Shown here in pieces: positions 5,739 to 7,034 of a stretch of DNA of 7,034 nucleotides. The DNA lies in the NCBI GenBank assembly GCA_958446945.1, contig CAUCYJ010000138.1, forward strand, positions 1 through 7,034, read 5' to 3'. This stretch comes from UBA9414 sp958446945 (GTDB taxonomy: Bacteria > Bacillota > Clostridia > Lachnospirales > Lachnospiraceae). Both the position numbers and the translations under genes were made by a program. The notes under the pieces are model-generated. The model ran no database searches, was not told the DNA's origin, and saw only the letters and a program-made list of their open reading frames with translations. How positions within the stretch are numbered: the first letter of the stretch is position 1; every line of letters begins with the position of its first letter.

Positions 5739-6776
5739 ATGGGACTAAATCCAAAATTAAATTTAGACTCTTTTGAAGCTGCCTTTCATGCCATTGACAC
5801 ACATACTGTTGGTGAATTTACACGTGTCGTAACATCTGGTTTCCCGGATATCAAGGCGGACAGCATTATGGAGAAAAAACACATTCTTGAAAAAAAATAT
5901 GATCAATACCGCAAAGCACTCATGAATGAGCCGCGAGGACACCGGGATATGTTCGGCGCTCTTCTCACAGAACCAGTTAACCGCGAAGCTGATCTTGGCG
6001 TAATTTTCATGGATACCGGCGGATATTTGAATATGTGCGGTCATGGAACAATCGGATCTGCTACTGTTGCTGTAGAAACAGGTCTCGTTCCAGTAACAGA
6101 ACCTTACACTAATGTTGTATTGGAAGCCCCTGCTGGGATTATTCGAACAAAAGTCAAAGTTGAGAATGGCCGTGCAACAGAAGTTACACTGACCAATGTA
6201 CCTGCTTTCTTATATAAAGAGAATCTTGTTGCTACTGTTGAAGGCCGCAAGATTACTTATGATATTTCTTTTGGAGGAAGTTTCTTCGCTCTTGTAGATG
6301 TGACACAGCCTTCGATTCAGGAAGAAATCGAAGCCCACAATGTTCCTTTCCTAACAAAACTGGGTATGAAGCTTCTGGAAGAAATCAACGCTACTGTTAC
6401 AGTAAAACATCCTTATCTTGACATTACAACAGTAGATCTGGTAGAATTTTATGGACCGACTCCAACAATTGGATGTTCTATGAGAAACGTTGTTATCTTT
6501 GGAGATGCTCAGGCAGATCGCTCTCCATGCGGAACTGGAACAAGCGCAAAACTTGCCGCACTGTACAGTCATGGTAAAATTAAAGTAGGCGAACCTTTCG
6601 TTTATGAGAGCTTCATTGGATCACGTTTCAAAGGCGTTATCACAGATGTAACGGAAGTCGACGGACATGTTGCTGTAATCCCACAGATTACAGGAAGCGC
6701 TTATATCACAGGCGAAGCAACTTATGTGATCGATCCGACTGATCCATTAAAATACGGCTTTATTGCCGGTGTATAA
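5739..6776 (+). CDS. prdF: Proline racemase PrdF
   Basis: Cofactor-independent racemase that interconverts L- and D-proline by a two-base mechanism, supplying D-proline to the reductase. The 345-residue product (MGLNPKLNLD onward) has the two catalytic cysteines: Cys100 in NMCGHGTIGSAT and Cys264 in DRSPCGTGTSAKLAALY. It also has the N-terminal DTHTVGEFTRVVTSGFP and the G-S-x-F repeat regions SFGGSFFALVD and YESFIGSRFKG expected of the PrdF/4-hydroxyproline epimerase fold. The length is close to the usual 335-345. Epimerases of the same family share these motifs, so the choice of proline rests mainly on the adjacent reductase genes. It is transcribed away from tRNA-Sec and prdC, from its own promoter. 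In several clostridia prdF lies in the same direction as the reductase genes, so the divergent layout is worth noting. Confidence 0.95.
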   Translation: MGLNPKLNLDSFEAAFHAIDTHTVGEFTRVVTSGFPDIKADSIMEKKHILEKKYDQYRKALMNEPRGHRDMFGALLTEPVNREADLGVIFMDTGGYLNMCGHGTIGSATVAVETGLVPVTEPYTNVVLEAPAGIIRTKVKVENGRATEVTLTNVPAFLYKENLVATVEGRKITYDISFGGSFFALVDVTQPSIQEEIEAHNVPFLTKLGMKLLEEINATVTVKHPYLDITTVDLVEFYGPTPTIGCSMRNVVIFGDAQADRSPCGTGTSAKLAALYSHGKIKVGEPFVYESFIGSRFKGVITDVTEVDGHVAVIPQITGSAYITGEATYVIDPTDPLKYGFIAGV

Positions 6777-6786
6777 ATGCCATTTT

Positions 6787-6826
6787 CCAGCCAGAGCGTT
6801 CCTCTGGCTGGTGTATTTTTTATTTT
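6787..6826 (+). terminator. Rho-independent terminator after prdF
   Basis: A perfect 10-bp stem CCAGCCAGAG (6787-6796) with CTCTGGCTGG (6802-6811) has a 5-base loop and is followed by TGTATTTTTTATTTTG. It lies 10 bases after the prdF stop and should limit read-through into the downstream regulator. Confidence 0.92.
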
Positions 6827-6859
6827 GTACTATATTCTATTTTCACAAGGAGGTACCAC

Positions 6860-7034
6860 ATGCCAAAAAAACGTAAACAAAAAACAAAAATGAAAATCAT
6901 CCGGGCAGCCTGGAATCTATTCTATAAATACGGTTATGATGATACAACTGTGGATGAAATTATTACCGCTTCGGATACCTCCAAAGGTTCTTTCTATCAT
7001 TATTTCGAAAGCAAAGACGCACTTCTTAGCTCCC
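6860..7034 (+). CDS. TetR/AcrR-family regulator, N-terminal part (runs off window)
   Basis: The open frame from ATG at 6860 continues to the window end, giving 58 residues. A very basic start (MPKKRKQKTKMK) leads into a TetR-type DNA-binding domain: IIRAAWNLFYKYGYDDTTVDEII, then the helix-turn-helix ITASDTSKGSFYHYFESKDALL with the family's typical G-S-F-Y-H-Y-F signature. AAGGAGG (6847-6853) lies 6 bases before the ATG. The ligand-binding part is outside the window, so the inducer cannot be guessed. It is downstream of prdF in the same direction after a terminator and may regulate prdF, itself or unrelated genes further on. It is intact as far as seen and differs in sequence from the broken TetR at 51-307. 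Confidence 0.9.
   Translation, partial: MPKKRKQKTKMKIIRAAWNLFYKYGYDDTTVDEIITASDTSKGSFYHYFESKDALLSS

Overview
The window suggests a low-to-moderate GC anaerobic Firmicute (Clostridia) that ferments amino acids by Stickland reactions. The reasons are AGGAGG-type ribosome binding sites, hairpin plus T-run terminators, a selenocysteine tRNA and a D-proline reductase locus. The family, perhaps Lachnospiraceae, is inferred from general gene resemblance and is uncertain.

Layout. Bases 51-826 (minus strand) hold mazG, then immediately the front part of a TetR-type regulator that is frameshifted and cut short. A 9-bp inverted repeat lies at the window edge. Bases 945-5281 (minus strand) hold the proline reductase operon in transcription order: prdC (RnfC-like electron carrier), prdA (pyruvoyl proprotein), a small conserved-looking protein, and prdB (selenoprotein subunit). 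A strong terminator follows prdB. In prdB the reading frame is interrupted by a UGA that is best read as selenocysteine, with a SECIS-like hairpin just downstream. Bases 5448-5545 (minus strand) encode tRNA-Sec, with its own terminator and a recognisable promoter, directly upstream of prdC. Transcribed the other way, 5739-6776 encodes a proline racemase (PrdF), followed by a terminator and the first 58 codons of a second TetR-type regulator that runs off the window.

How the parts fit. PrdF converts L-proline to D-proline. The PrdA/PrdB reductase cleaves the ring to 5-aminovalerate, using a pyruvoyl group made from a cysteine of PrdA and the selenocysteine of PrdB. PrdC is thought to deliver electrons. 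tRNA-Sec supplies the amino acid needed to finish PrdB. The locus is compact: prdD, prdE and the regulator prdR, known from other clostridia, are not in this window. Two palindromes between the putative prdF start site and its ATG, and the adjacent TetR gene, offer a possible alternative mode of control.

No stretch over 300 bases lacks a gene. The longest gaps are 827-986, 5282-5447 and 5546-5738, and each holds regulatory signals described below. I found no CRISPR array, no recognisable transposase and no phage gene. The core is a known system. The less described parts are the small protein between prdA and prdB, the tRNA-Sec/prd linkage and the reduced gene set.
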